A stretch of DNA of 64,000 nucleotides, from positions 1 through 64,000 of the forward strand of contig CALOAN010000012.1 of assembly GCA_942491345.1 (NCBI GenBank), written 5' to 3'. Position numbers and translations under genes: made by a program. This DNA is from JAHEEL01 sp942491345 (GTDB lineage: Bacteria > Actinomycetota > Acidimicrobiia > Spongiisociales > UBA5794). The notes beneath the pieces were generated by a model that worked only from the letters and a program-made list of their open reading frames with translations, was not told where the DNA came from and did not search any database. Of the stretch, positions 33,864 to 43,491 are shown piece after piece. Positions within the stretch are counted from its first letter, which is position 1, and each line of letters opens with the position of its first letter.

Positions 33864-35250
33864 TCTCGTTGCCGTGGGGGTCGGTGACGTGCCAGGTGCC
33901 GTGGTTGTCTCGGTGGACGTGGAATCCGTGTTCTTTGAGGTGGTGGTGGCGGTGGCAGAGGCCGCCGCCGTTGCGTGGCACGGTGGCGCCGTGGGCTTTC
34001 CAGCTGATGGAGTGGTCGGCGTCGCACCAGGCGATCGGTTGGTCGCAGCCGATCCAGATGCAGGTGGTCAGCAGCAGCATGACGGCGTCGCGTGATGAAC
34101 CGCGGAAGAGGCGTTGTCGGCGGCCGAGGTCGATGACGGTGCTGGAGCCGTCGTAGACGACGCGGCGGATGTGGCCGATCAGGGCGGCGTTGATGGCGTC
34201 GTCGGGATGGAGGCGGCGTCCGGTCTGGGTGCGTACGACGACGTCGCGGTAGCGGCGAGGGTCGGGGGTTTCACCGCGGAGGTGTGCTTCGAACGATTCG
34301 TGGTCGATCAGCACGTTGAGCGTCGGTCGCGGTGTTTGGGAACCGGGTGGGGTGGCAGCGGCGGCTCTGGCCATGGCGAGCAGGGCGTCGGCGGATCGTT
34401 GGGCTTGTGTGCGGGAGAGGTCGTTGGTGGTGGCGGTGTCGCCGAGGCGGTGGCGGGCTTCGGCCCAGTCGGTGTGCCATTCGGCTTCGAGGAACCAGGC
34501 GAAGATCTCGTTGAACTCGGCCCCGGCCGCCTCGGCGAGGTTGCCCGACAGGGTCCAGCCACTGTCGGGGCGGGGTCGCATCGTGACGTTGCGGTTGGTG
34601 TGGAGGCGTTCGTGGCGGGCGAGGTCGCCGTCGGGATCGGCGAGGGCTTCCCACCTGCGTGCTCGGCGTTCGAACTCGTCGAACGGCTGGCTGATGGCGT
34701 CGTTCAACAGTGACGGAGCGTCACGTTCGAGGACTGCTGCGGGGATGCGTGGGTTGGCAGCGATGCGTGCCATCAACTCCGACTGGGCGACGCCGACACA
34801 CCCGTCGGTTTCGGCGTCGGCCCACTCGGGCAGTGCATGGTGCAGGCGGGCGGTCTGGACCCGTCGGTGTGCTTCGGGGCCCGACAGGCGACACATGTGT
34901 TTGACGGCGGTCTTGGCCGAGAAGAACCCCTGCGGACGGAACGGGTTCGACCTGTCGATCACGCCCGCTGCGGTGACGGCTGCTGCCTCGACGATCCGGC
35001 GGAGTTCCTCCACCCGCTCCAACCACACCCGCAACTGGTCGGGGTCGAGCTGCGACGGATCGACGTCCGACACGGCGGCCAGCGCCGTTGCTGCTCTCGA
35101 TACGGCGTCGTGTGCCCGATCGGCAGGCGGTTCGGCCTCGATCGAGGCGACGAGACGCAACCGGATCGCCTCGAGACGACCGACACCCCCACGATCGCCA
35201 CCGCCCCCAGCGATCTCGTCGATGCCAACCGAACTCATGCTCCCCATCAT
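33856..35250 (-). CDS. DUF222 (13E12-type) HNH endonuclease domain protein
   Basis: This 464-residue protein has DUF222 across about 60-330, with LSGPEAHRRVQTARLHHALP as a typical phrase. An HNH domain follows near the C-terminus: CDADHSISWKAHG, then NGGGLCHRHHHLKEHG, with paired Cys and His residues for metal. These proteins are abundant, often multicopy, in Actinobacteria. Whether they are defence nucleases or mobile is not known to me. Start could be ATG 35250, 35247 or 35238. The 3' end overlaps atuA. Confidence 0.87.
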   Translation of the reverse strand: MMGSMSSVGIDEIAGGGGDRGGVGRLEAIRLRLVASIEAEPPADRAHDAVSRAATALAAVSDVDPSQLDPDQLRVWLERVEELRRIVEAAAVTAAGVIDRSNPFRPQGFFSAKTAVKHMCRLSGPEAHRRVQTARLHHALPEWADAETDGCVGVAQSELMARIAANPRIPAAVLERDAPSLLNDAISQPFDEFERRARRWEALADPDGDLARHERLHTNRNVTMRPRPDSGWTLSGNLAEAAGAEFNEIFAWFLEAEWHTDWAEARHRLGDTATTNDLSRTQAQRSADALLAMARAAAATPPGSQTPRPTLNVLIDHESFEAHLRGETPDPRRYRDVVVRTQTGRRLHPDDAINAALIGHIRRVVYDGSSTVIDLGRRQRLFRGSSRDAVMLLLTTCIWIGCDQPIAWCDADHSISWKAHGATVPRNGGGLCHRHHHLKEHGFHVHRDNHGTWHVTDPHGNEIS

Positions 35251-35312
35251 GACGAAGGGGTCTCACGGGGTTGGCTCAACGATCAGGCAGGCAGACGGCG
35301 CTCGATCCAACC

Positions 35313-37892
35313 TCAGGTGGCAGCGCTCGGTTGCTCCACTCGATCGAGAATTTCCTCCAGCCGCAACTCCCGGCCCTGCTGCAGCGCACCCTCGAACACC
35401 TCTGGCGCCAGGGCCTCCCGCAGATCGCTCACGCAGCGATCGGTGGCGTCGGCCTCCCACGGACGCTGGGCCGAACCCGTCGCGTCGCGCAGGCCTTCGG
35501 CGGCGCCGACGATCTCGGCCGCAGCCAGCAAGCGACCTTCGAGCGCCAGCACCAGCGCCACGCCATCGAGCGCGTGCGACATGCACGACAGGTGGCCGAG
35601 GTCGTGGAAGCTCCGTGCGGCGGCCAGCATGTGCATCATCGACTCCTCGAGCTCACCACAGGCGGCGAGCGCATGGCCGATGCCTTCCTCGCCATGGGCG
35701 ACGCCGAACGGTGAGTCGATCTGCCGGAACAACTCGGCGCCCAGCCGGGCCTGAGCGACGACGTCGTCGAGATCGTCGGGATTCCGCAGGCGCCACTGTG
35801 AACGCGTCCAGTTGACGTAGGCCCGCCCGAGGGTGTCGTCGAGCTCGTCGAACGCCGCCTGCGCGGAGGCCAGCGTCGCGTCGACGTCCTCGTCGAGGCC
35901 TCGACCCCACAGGCAATACGACAGCATCAGCTGGCTGAACGCGGCCTGGCTTCGATCGCCGAGCGCCTCGTAGAGCGCGACCGCTTCCCTCCCTGCCGGC
36001 ACTCCGGCGGCGAAGTCGCCGCCTTCGAACATCACGCCCAACGTGGTGTACTGAGCCCGGGCGAGCAGCTCCGGTGACGCATCTTCAGCCGCCGCGATCT
36101 CCTCTGCGAGCCGCCGCCCGCGATCGGCCCAGCTGTCGATCGGCGCGCTCACCGTGATGCGCAGCGTCGCGATCGGGTCACGCGACTCGGCCCACGACCG
36201 GGCAGCTCGCAAGTTGTCGTGCTCGGGCCGGACCGCCGCCAGTGCCGCGTCCTGACCCGGTGTGCGCATCGCCGCCTCGAGCCGATCGATCAGCCCGAGA
36301 CACCAAGCGAGATGAGCCTCGCGAGCCGACTCCGCCGCATCGCCGGCAGCGAGCTTCGAGCCGGCGAACGCTCTCAGGGTCTCGAACATTCGATACCGCG
36401 TGCCGCCGACTCCAGGCTCGGACACCACCAGCGACTTGTCGACCAGCCGAGCCAACGTCATGACTCCGCCCAACTCGGCCGGCAGCACCGCCGCAACCGC
36501 GTCCGCCGTGAAACCGCCTGCGAAGACCGAGAGCTGTTCGAATGCCGCCCGCTCCTGAGTGTCGAGCAGGCCGTAGCTCCATTCGATCACCGCATCGAGC
36601 GTGCGGTGACGCGCCCCGCGGCCACGGCCACCCGACAAGACCGAGAACTGGTCGCGCAGATGATCGGCAAGCTCGTCGACCGACATCGTGCGCAGGCGGG
36701 CCGCCGCCAGCTCGATGGCCAACGGCATGCCGTCGACCAGCCTGCAGATCTCGGCAGAGATCGCGGGTGCCGAGGCAACCACGTCGACGCTCGCGTCGGA
36801 CGCTGCGGCCCGAGCCCCGAACAGTCGCAGCGCCGCTGACGTGCGCATCTCGAATTCCGGCGCATCGACCCCGGGTACCTCGAGCGGGCCGAGCGTGACG
36901 ATCCCCTCGTCGGGCAGGTCGAGCAACTCCCGGCTGGTCGCCAGCACTCGCACCGCCGGCACGCGCGACAGCAGCTCATCGACGAATTGCGCGGCCCCGT
37001 CGATGATGTGCTCGCAGTTGTCGACGACGAGCACCGTCTCGCGATCGCGCAGATGGTTGATCACCTGCTCGCCGAGCGGCCGGCTGCCCGACTCGGTCAC
37101 TCCGACCGCATCGGCGAATGCCGTGGCGATGTGGGCATGGGAAGCGACTGGCGCCAGGTCGATGAACCACGTACCGTCGGCCGCCGTCAGTGATCGGGCA
37201 ACGGTGGTGGCGAGGGCGGTCTTGCCGATCCCGCCCGGCCCGACCAGCGAGATCAGCCGATGCTCCTCGAGCATCTTGACGACGCGCTGCGCTTCGCGCT
37301 CACGGCCGACGAGCTCGGTTCGTTCCTGTGGCAGGTTCGTGAGCGGCGCCGCCGACGTGCGCAACGGCGGAAACTCGTTCGGGAGCCCTTCGACGACCAC
37401 CTGATGGATCGAGCAGGCATCACGCACCCCCTTGAGGTGATGCTTGCCGAGATCGAGCGTTGCAGCATTGCCGGCCAGCAAGGCGGTGGGCAGCGAAACG
37501 AGGATCTGGCCGCCGTGCGCCGACGACATGATCCGCGCGGCCAGGTTGACGTCGGAGCCGAAGTAGTCGCCGTCGCGTAGTTCGGCGGTGCCGGTGTGCA
37601 GCCCCACGCGGACCCGCAGCTGGCCGATCTCGTCGAATGTGGTTGCCATCATCTCTCGCTGGAGGGCCACCCCGGCGTTGACGGCCGATTGAGCGTCGGG
37701 GAAGGCAACGGCGAACGAGTCCCCGGCGGTCGTGAACACATAGCCGCCGTTGCGCTCGAAGGTCCTGCGCAGAATGGCATCGTGGCCGGCGACGGCCGAC
37801 TGCATCGCCTCCTCGTGGTCGTTCCACAGAGGCGTCGAGCCCTCGAGATCGGTGAACAGAAACGTCACGGTCCCACGAGGCGGCCCGTGCAT
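35313..37892 (-). CDS. class III adenylate/guanylate cyclase fused to NB-ARC-like ATPase and TPR-like region
   Basis: This is an 859-residue regulator. Residues 8-165 are a cyclase homology domain: D15 in LFTDLEGST and D58 in AGDSFAVAF bind metal, while N116 and R120 in GSDVNLAARI stabilise the transition state, so it may be active. An AAA/NB-ARC-type ATPase follows, with P-loop GPGGIGKT at 218-225, VVDNCEH and a GMPLAIELAAARL block. The C-terminal third is helical TPR-like. There is no LuxR DNA-binding domain. ATG 37892 is 2 bp downstream of the VOC gene stop, so they are co-transcribed. Confidence 0.87.
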   Translation of the reverse strand: MHGPPRGTVTFLFTDLEGSTPLWNDHEEAMQSAVAGHDAILRRTFERNGGYVFTTAGDSFAVAFPDAQSAVNAGVALQREMMATTFDEIGQLRVRVGLHTGTAELRDGDYFGSDVNLAARIMSSAHGGQILVSLPTALLAGNAATLDLGKHHLKGVRDACSIHQVVVEGLPNEFPPLRTSAAPLTNLPQERTELVGREREAQRVVKMLEEHRLISLVGPGGIGKTALATTVARSLTAADGTWFIDLAPVASHAHIATAFADAVGVTESGSRPLGEQVINHLRDRETVLVVDNCEHIIDGAAQFVDELLSRVPAVRVLATSRELLDLPDEGIVTLGPLEVPGVDAPEFEMRTSAALRLFGARAAASDASVDVVASAPAISAEICRLVDGMPLAIELAAARLRTMSVDELADHLRDQFSVLSGGRGRGARHRTLDAVIEWSYGLLDTQERAAFEQLSVFAGGFTADAVAAVLPAELGGVMTLARLVDKSLVVSEPGVGGTRYRMFETLRAFAGSKLAAGDAAESAREAHLAWCLGLIDRLEAAMRTPGQDAALAAVRPEHDNLRAARSWAESRDPIATLRITVSAPIDSWADRGRRLAEEIAAAEDASPELLARAQYTTLGVMFEGGDFAAGVPAGREAVALYEALGDRSQAAFSQLMLSYCLWGRGLDEDVDATLASAQAAFDELDDTLGRAYVNWTRSQWRLRNPDDLDDVVAQARLGAELFRQIDSPFGVAHGEEGIGHALAACGELEESMMHMLAAARSFHDLGHLSCMSHALDGVALVLALEGRLLAAAEIVGAAEGLRDATGSAQRPWEADATDRCVSDLREALAPEVFEGALQQGRELRLEEILDRVEQPSAAT

Positions 37893-37894
37893 GA

Positions 37895-38287
37895 TCAGGC
37901 AGCGGGCAGCCAGAACTCGAGTTGGATGTTGTCCGGATCCCGGAAGACGATCACCGTGCCGATCGGTGTCTCGGTTGGTGGCGCGTGGGTGATGCCGAGT
38001 TCGTCGAGCTTGGCTGCCCACTCCGTGATCTCATCGGCTGACTCGACGCCGATCGCGACGTGGTCCATGCCGGTCCGCATCTCGTCGAATGCGTCGCCCG
38101 ATCCGGCCACCGGGTACTGGCGCAGTCCGATCACCATCCCCGAATCGGGATGCGCGAGCACCCGATAGCGAACATCGTCGGTGTCGTCACCGATCACCTG
38201 CACCATGCCGAGCAACTCGCTGTACCACGCCGCAGACCGGTCGACGTCCGTGACCGTGAAGGCCAAGTGATGAATTCCTGTGAGCAT
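37895..38287 (-). CDS. VOC (glyoxalase/bleomycin-resistance fold) protein
   Basis: This 130-residue VOC protein has paired beta-alpha-beta modules: GIHHLAFTVTDVDRSAAWYSELLG, then MDHVAIGVES and a closing FRDPDNIQLEFWLP, which provide His and Glu metal ligands. ATG 38287 is preferred over ATG 38299 because GGGGG lies between them as a ribosome site. It sits 2 bp before the cyclase-ATPase gene, an unusual partner, and could sense or bind a small ligand. Confidence 0.85.
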   Translation of the reverse strand: MLTGIHHLAFTVTDVDRSAAWYSELLGMVQVIGDDTDDVRYRVLAHPDSGMVIGLRQYPVAGSGDAFDEMRTGMDHVAIGVESADEITEWAAKLDELGITHAPPTETPIGTVIVFRDPDNIQLEFWLPAA

Positions 38288-38426
38288 GTTTCCCCCCATG
38301 CGGTCAGCCCAACGTTAGCCGTCCCGGTACCACGCGGCCGCCTGCGTCACGACGGCCAGAGCGTGTGTCCTGCGGCGGACGCCGTTTCCGTCAGCCGGGC
38401 TTCGGTTGGGTGGTTACGATCGGAAG

Positions 38427-39347
38427 ATGACGGGATTCGAGTCGGTGTGTGTTGCGGCGGTCCAGGCGACGCCGGTGGTGCTCGACGCCGACGCGACGGT
38501 CGACAAGGCCATCGACCTCCTCGGCGATGCGGCCGATCGTGGCGCGAGCCTGATCGTGTTCCCGGAGTGCTTCGTGTCGGTGTACCCGAGCGGGGCGTGG
38601 GCAGCGCAGGCGGCGAGCTGGGCCGAGGGCTGTGATGAGCTGTGGGAGCGGATGTGGGCGTCGAGTATCGACGTGCGCGGGCCGCTGGTCGATCGACTCG
38701 TCACGGCGTGCGCGGAGCGAGGTGTCCATGTCGCCATCGGCATCAACGAACGCGAGGACGACCGGCCCGGCTCGCTCTACAACACGTTGCTGGTGATCGG
38801 CGGCGAGGGTGTGTTGCACCGACACCGAAAGCTGATGCCCACGATGCACGAGCGCGTGTTCCACGGCGTGGGTGCAGGCGACGATCTCGGTGTGGTCGAG
38901 CTTCCCGGAAGCGCCCGGGTGGGTGGCCTCATCTGTTGGGAGAACCGGATGCCGCTGGCGCGATGGCGTGTCTACGAGGGAGGCCCACAGATCTGGTTGG
39001 CGCCGACCGCGGACGACAGCGACGGCTGGATCGCGTCGATGCGACACATCGCGATCGAGGCGGGGGCATTCGTGGTGAGCGTGCCTCAGTTCATCCCGGC
39101 GAGCGCGTTCCCGGACGACTTCCCGGTGGCGTTGCCCGACGACGTCGATGTCTTCGGCCGTGGGGGAGCGTGCATCGTGTCGCCCGGCGGCGAGGTGATC
39201 GCCGGCCCGCTCTACGACACGGAGGGGATCGTCATCGCCCAGTGCGACCTTCGCGAGTCGCTGCACGCAAAACGGTACTTCGACGTCGTCGGTCACTACG
39301 GCCGAGCCGACGTGCTCGCGCGGAGCCTCCCAGCTCTCCCGTCCTGA
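38427..39347 (+). CDS. carbon-nitrogen hydrolase, nitrilase
   Basis: This 306-residue protein has the catalytic triad E47 in VFPECF, K135 in HRKLMPT and C170 in LICWENRMP. HRKLMPTMHERVFHG and CWENRMP are typical of true aliphatic nitrilases and cyanide hydratases rather than amidases. ATG 38427 has GGAAG four bases upstream. It stands alone, divergent from the VOC gene. Confidence 0.9.
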   Translation: MTGFESVCVAAVQATPVVLDADATVDKAIDLLGDAADRGASLIVFPECFVSVYPSGAWAAQAASWAEGCDELWERMWASSIDVRGPLVDRLVTACAERGVHVAIGINEREDDRPGSLYNTLLVIGGEGVLHRHRKLMPTMHERVFHGVGAGDDLGVVELPGSARVGGLICWENRMPLARWRVYEGGPQIWLAPTADDSDGWIASMRHIAIEAGAFVVSVPQFIPASAFPDDFPVALPDDVDVFGRGGACIVSPGGEVIAGPLYDTEGIVIAQCDLRESLHAKRYFDVVGHYGRADVLARSLPALPS

Positions 39348-39377
39348 GCGCGTGCCCGTCGGGGTCATCGGTCGGGG

Positions 39378-39854
39378 CTACCGCGCGTTGACCTGATCGC
39401 TCAGGTGATCCAGCAGCCGATCGAGGAACGCTCGCTGTGCGGCGATGATCATGGTCCTCGCTGCCTCGACGTCGAACCACTCGACACGGTCGAGTTCCGG
39501 GAAGGTCTGCATGCGCCCCGACTTCGGTGGCCACTCGATCTCGAAGGTGTTGCTCACGGCCGTGGCTGCATCGAGGTCGCCGTCCGCCGCAAATGCCCGC
39601 ACGACCTTTCCGCCCGACTGACGCACCTCGCCGAGATCGACGAACGATGTCGCCGGCACCGGCATGCCGACCTCCTCCTCGAACTCGCGGCGCGCTGTCG
39701 CGAGCGCGTCCTCGTTCGCGTCGTACTCGCCCTTGGGGATCGTCCACGCGCCCGCGTCCTTGCGCGCCCAGAACGGGCCGCCCATGTGCCCGAGCAGCAC
39801 CTCGACACGACCGTCCACCAAGCGGTACAGCACGATCCCGGCGCTCCGTCGCAT
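39378..39854 (-). CDS. NUDIX hydrolase
   Basis: This 158-residue protein carries the Nudix box G42-x5-E-x7-REFEEEVG ending near residue 63, preceded by AWTIPKGEYD. Such enzymes cleave nucleoside diphosphates linked to another group. AGIVLYRLVDGRVEVLLGH and WARKDAGAWTIPKGE resemble the group often paired with phosphohistidine phosphatases, but no such gene is adjacent. ATG 39854 (MRRSAGIVLY) is chosen. The upstream helicase stop is only 22 bp away on the same strand. Confidence 0.88.
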   Translation of the reverse strand: MRRSAGIVLYRLVDGRVEVLLGHMGGPFWARKDAGAWTIPKGEYDANEDALATARREFEEEVGMPVPATSFVDLGEVRQSGGKVVRAFAADGDLDAATAVSNTFEIEWPPKSGRMQTFPELDRVEWFDVEAARTMIIAAQRAFLDRLLDHLSDQVNAR

Positions 39855-39876
39855 CGACCGAGTGTGACAGCTGGGG

Positions 39877-42507
39877 TCAGACCCCAGATGCAACACCGAG
39901 CAGGCGCAGCACGACGCGGGCCTCGTCGGCGCTGGCGTCGGTGTCGACCGTCGCTTCGAGGCGCCACTCGTTGGTGTCGTCGGGGTCGCGCAGGATCTGT
40001 GTGACGAGGCCGGTCGAGCGGTCGTAGTGGAACAGTTCGCCGGAACGAGCCCCCGGATCGGTGAGGATCTCGTCGTGCTCGGCCCAGTAGGGCTGCATCA
40101 CCTCGATCAGCGTCTCGCCCGACGGCCACAGCTCCCGGTCGGCGTCGGCGACGATCTCGTCGTAGCCGCGACGGCGCGCCAGCTTCTGCACCCAGTCGAA
40201 CGCCCGGTTGCGCACCATCACCCGGAACGCCCGGTGGTCGTCGATGATCGTGCGCTCCCCGGTCGGGAGGCCCGGACGGAGGTCATCGACCGATTCGACG
40301 TCCTCGGGATGCAGCAGCCGCTCCCACTCGTCGATCAGGCTCGAGTCGACCTGGCGGACGACCGCGCCGAGCCACGCGACGATGTCGCCGAGTTCGGTGG
40401 TCGCCAGCTCCTCGGGCACGTTCTGCACGAGGCCCTTGTAGACGTCGGACAGGTACCGCAGGACGACCCCCTCGGAGCGCTTGAGCCCGTAGTCGTTGAC
40501 GTACTCGCCGAACGTCATCGCCCGCTCGTACATCTCGCGCACGATCGCCTTCGGCGCCACCGTGTCGCCACCCACCCACGGATGGCGGGTCCGGAACTCG
40601 TTGAAGTTCCCGTAGATCCAGGCTGCGTTCGGCTTCGGGTACTCGACCTGCGAGAGGCGCTCCATGCGCTCCTCGTACTCGACGCCGGACGACTTCATCT
40701 CGGCCATCAGCTCGTCCTTGGCCCGCCTGACCTGGGCGGCGAGGATCACCCCCGGGTTCTCCTGCACCGACTCGATGATCGTCAGCATGTTGAGCGCGTG
40801 GTCGATCGCATCACCCGAACCGGACTCGGCGCCCTCAGCAGCCTCCGATTCGGCGGCGGGCAACGCGTGCAGTGCTTCCACCGCCCACAGCGAGAGCGGC
40901 TGATGGAGCGCGAACTGGTCCTGGAGATCGAAGTTGACACGAACCCGACGACCGAACTCGTCGGGTTCGTCCGGGAACTCCAGCATCTCGGCATCGACCA
41001 GCGACCGGTAGATCGAGATCGCCCGACGGATGTGTGCCCGTTGACGGCGCCTCGGTTCGTGGTTGTCGGTCAGCAGCGTTCGCACGGCACGGCATCCGTC
41101 GACCTCCGTGCCGTCGGCATCGTGGACGACCGGACGGTCGAGGAGGTTCATCACCATCTGGTGGCTCACCTGGAAGTGCGACTTCAGCTCCTCGGGCTCG
41201 CCGGCGACCAGCCGGTCGAACGTCTCCTGGGTCCAGTGGGCGTAGCCGCGCTCGGGCTGCTTCTTCTTGACCACCTTCTTCTTGCCGCTCGCTGCGGCCT
41301 TCTCCCCGAGCCGCTGGTTCTCCACCACGTGCTCGGGGGCCTGCACCCACACGTCACCGCGATCGTCGAACCCCTTGCGACCCGCCCGCCCACCGATCTG
41401 GGCGAACTCGCGGTTCGACAGGATCCGCACGCCGGACCCGTCGTACTTGCAGAGCTGGGTGAACAGCACCGAGCGGATCGGCACGTTGACCCCGACGCCG
41501 AGCGTGTCGGTGCCGCAGATGATCTTCAGCAGCCCGTCCTGGGCGAGCTTCTCCACCAGCAGCCGGTACTTCGGGAGGAGCCCGGCGTGGTGGACGCCGA
41601 CGCCGGCGGTGATGAACCGGCGCAGGTCCTTGCCGATCGGCGAGTCGAACCGGAAACCGGCGAGGGCCTCCTTCACCTTCGCCTTCTCGTCCTTCGTCAG
41701 CGGATCGAGCGCCAGATAGTTCTGTGCCGCCTCGGTCGCGTCCTTCTGGGTGAAGTGCACGAGGTAGATCGGTGCCTTGCCCGATTCCAGCAGCGACGTG
41801 ACGCTGTGGTGGAGCGTGCTCGTGCGGTACTCGAAGTCGAGCGGCACCGGCCGCTGCACCGACTTGACGACGGCGGTGTCGCGCCCGCTCCGCTCCGTCA
41901 GGTCCCGCCGGAAGAACTCGACGTTGCCGAGCGTCGCCGACATCAGCAGGAACTGGGTCTGGGGGAGTTCCAGGAGCGGCACCTGCCAGGCCCACCCGCG
42001 CTGCGGGTCGCCGTAGTAGTGGAACTCGTCGACGACGGCGAGGTCGACCGGTGCATCGCGCCCGTCGCGCAACGCCCAGTTGGCGAGGATCTCCTGGGTG
42101 CAGCAGATGATCGGCGCCTCCGGGTTCACGGCGGCGTCGCCGGTGACCATCCCGACCCGGTCGGACCCGAACTCCCGGCACAGCGCGAAGAACTTCTCGC
42201 TCACCAGCGCCTTGATCGGCGCGGTGTACACGCTGCGCTTGCCCTCGGCGAGCGCAGCGAAGTGCGCAGCCGCCGCCACCAGCGACTTGCCCGATCCGGT
42301 CGGCGTGTTCAGGATCACGTGGTTGCCGAGCACGACCTCGAAGATCGCCTCCTCCTGTGCCGGGTAGAGCTCCAGGCCGATCTCGTCGGCGTAGTCGGTG
42401 AACCCGCCGAGGATCGCGTCGCCGTCGATCGTGCCGTCGGCCAGCCGCGCGCCCGGGCCCGGAAGGTGTCGGATCAGCGGTGGATCCGTGGCGGTTGACG
42501 ACGACAT
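39877..42507 (-). CDS. DEAD/DEAH-box RNA helicase, Ski2-like with DUF3516 C-terminal domain
   Basis: This is an 876-residue SF2 helicase. Walker A is TPTGSGKS at about 68-75, DEFH replaces DEAH/DEVH, followed by LLMSATLGN for motif III. GVGVHHAGLLPKYR and IGGRAGRKG are Ski2/Mtr4-type motifs IV-VI. The C-terminal 400 residues match DUF3516, found with these helicases in Actinobacteria. A lysine-rich KKKVVKKKQ insert lies at about 410. A role in RNA processing or decay is likely, by family. It may share a transcript with the NUDIX gene. Confidence 0.9.
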   Translation of the reverse strand: MSSSTATDPPLIRHLPGPGARLADGTIDGDAILGGFTDYADEIGLELYPAQEEAIFEVVLGNHVILNTPTGSGKSLVAAAAHFAALAEGKRSVYTAPIKALVSEKFFALCREFGSDRVGMVTGDAAVNPEAPIICCTQEILANWALRDGRDAPVDLAVVDEFHYYGDPQRGWAWQVPLLELPQTQFLLMSATLGNVEFFRRDLTERSGRDTAVVKSVQRPVPLDFEYRTSTLHHSVTSLLESGKAPIYLVHFTQKDATEAAQNYLALDPLTKDEKAKVKEALAGFRFDSPIGKDLRRFITAGVGVHHAGLLPKYRLLVEKLAQDGLLKIICGTDTLGVGVNVPIRSVLFTQLCKYDGSGVRILSNREFAQIGGRAGRKGFDDRGDVWVQAPEHVVENQRLGEKAAASGKKKVVKKKQPERGYAHWTQETFDRLVAGEPEELKSHFQVSHQMVMNLLDRPVVHDADGTEVDGCRAVRTLLTDNHEPRRRQRAHIRRAISIYRSLVDAEMLEFPDEPDEFGRRVRVNFDLQDQFALHQPLSLWAVEALHALPAAESEAAEGAESGSGDAIDHALNMLTIIESVQENPGVILAAQVRRAKDELMAEMKSSGVEYEERMERLSQVEYPKPNAAWIYGNFNEFRTRHPWVGGDTVAPKAIVREMYERAMTFGEYVNDYGLKRSEGVVLRYLSDVYKGLVQNVPEELATTELGDIVAWLGAVVRQVDSSLIDEWERLLHPEDVESVDDLRPGLPTGERTIIDDHRAFRVMVRNRAFDWVQKLARRRGYDEIVADADRELWPSGETLIEVMQPYWAEHDEILTDPGARSGELFHYDRSTGLVTQILRDPDDTNEWRLEATVDTDASADEARVVLRLLGVASGV

Positions 42508-42534
42508 GTCGGTTCGAGGGTACGCACGGATCGA

Positions 42535-42698
42535 TCAGGTGACTCGTTCGACCAGCGCCTCCATCGTCGCTCGTTCGCTCGCATCGTCAGCGCTTCGACC
42601 TCGGTCGACCTGCCGTTGCGGTTTCGTCGCAGCACCCGCCCCGGCCCAGCTTCGAACACGTCACAGTCGCGTCCCCGCCCGATCAACTCGTCGGTCAT
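42535..42698 (-). pseudogene. phosphotransferase remnant with an internal deletion
   Basis: ATG 42698 begins MTDELIGRGRDCDVFEAGPGRVLRR, which looks like the N-lobe of an aminoglycoside-phosphotransferase-like kinase, running to EVEALTM. The sequence then jumps, one frame off, to ASERATMEALVERVT and a TGA at 42535-42537, which looks like the end of the same kind of protein. About 200 central residues, including the catalytic loop, are missing. This reads as one gene with an internal deletion. Confidence 0.5.
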
Positions 42699-42717
42699 CG
42701 CTGCCGAAGGTAGTGGG

Positions 42718-43491
42718 CTACACCCGCACCGGCCGTCCGAAGCGGGCATCGACCGCATCGGCGACCCGGACCAGCGGTTCGCCCGACGGCGCAGTCAGTC
42801 CGGCCGCAATCACCGCCGTGTCGTCGAGTTCGACGATCGTCGCCGTGCGCAACGTCCACGGCGGATGGTCGACCGGATGGTGGCGGAGCTGGCCGCGCCA
42901 CTCGGCAACCGTGCCCCAACGAGCGGTCAGGAAGACGTCGAGGTCGGTCGGCTCGACGATCGGGCCGGCGTCGACGACCAACCTCGTCGATGCAGCGGGC
43001 GACCGAGGCCAGCGTCGGCGAGCGGTCTCGTAGGTCCAGCGGTCGCCCGTCCGGTCGATCGCCATCGTCGACCACACGTAGGGAAAGCCGATCGTCCACC
43101 GGGCGAACGCGACGATCGGGAGTCGGGCAGCATCGAGTGACAGGAACCACACGGCCCGGTTGCCGACCGAATCGATCACATAGGTGCGCACGTTCGTCTC
43201 GGCGAACGTGGAGATCCACGGCAGCGGCGGCAGGAAGCTCGGCCCTGCCCGCCGCATCCGGAACGGCACGAGCGACACCCAGGCCCGTGGACCGGCACCG
43301 TCGTCGAACGTGTCGACCTGCAGGCCGTCCGGGAGCAGCGCCTGGACGTCCGCCGGATCGTACGACCAGTGCACGAACGCGAGGTCGTCCCAGCGGTTGC
43401 GCAGCCATGCTCGCCGGATCGGCGTCGGACACGTGGGCGACAGGGGCTGTGGTTCGGCCGCCCTCGGTACGCTCCTCACGTGGCCAAGCAT
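42718..43491 (-). CDS. DUF2071 (YqjF-like) protein
   Basis: This 257-residue protein has WDDLAFVHWSYDPADVQALLPDGLQVDTFDG-like text near the start, WVSLVPFRMRR, FAETNVRTYVID and YVWSTMAI, all typical of the DUF2071 acetoacetate-decarboxylase-like fold. The function of the family is unknown. Start is uncertain: ATG 43491 overlaps the start of the divergent DUF971 gene, and an in-frame GTG at 43479 would be exactly back to back with that gene's GTG 43480. Confidence 0.75.
   Translation of the reverse strand: MLGHVRSVPRAAEPQPLSPTCPTPIRRAWLRNRWDDLAFVHWSYDPADVQALLPDGLQVDTFDDGAGPRAWVSLVPFRMRRAGPSFLPPLPWISTFAETNVRTYVIDSVGNRAVWFLSLDAARLPIVAFARWTIGFPYVWSTMAIDRTGDRWTYETARRRWPRSPAASTRLVVDAGPIVEPTDLDVFLTARWGTVAEWRGQLRHHPVDHPPWTLRTATIVELDDTAVIAAGLTAPSGEPLVRVADAVDARFGRPVRV

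Noticed and set aside
40027..42498. An 823-codon plus-strand frame opposite the helicase
   Set aside because: It mirrors the helicase codons and shows no domain; the helicase motifs on the minus strand are complete.
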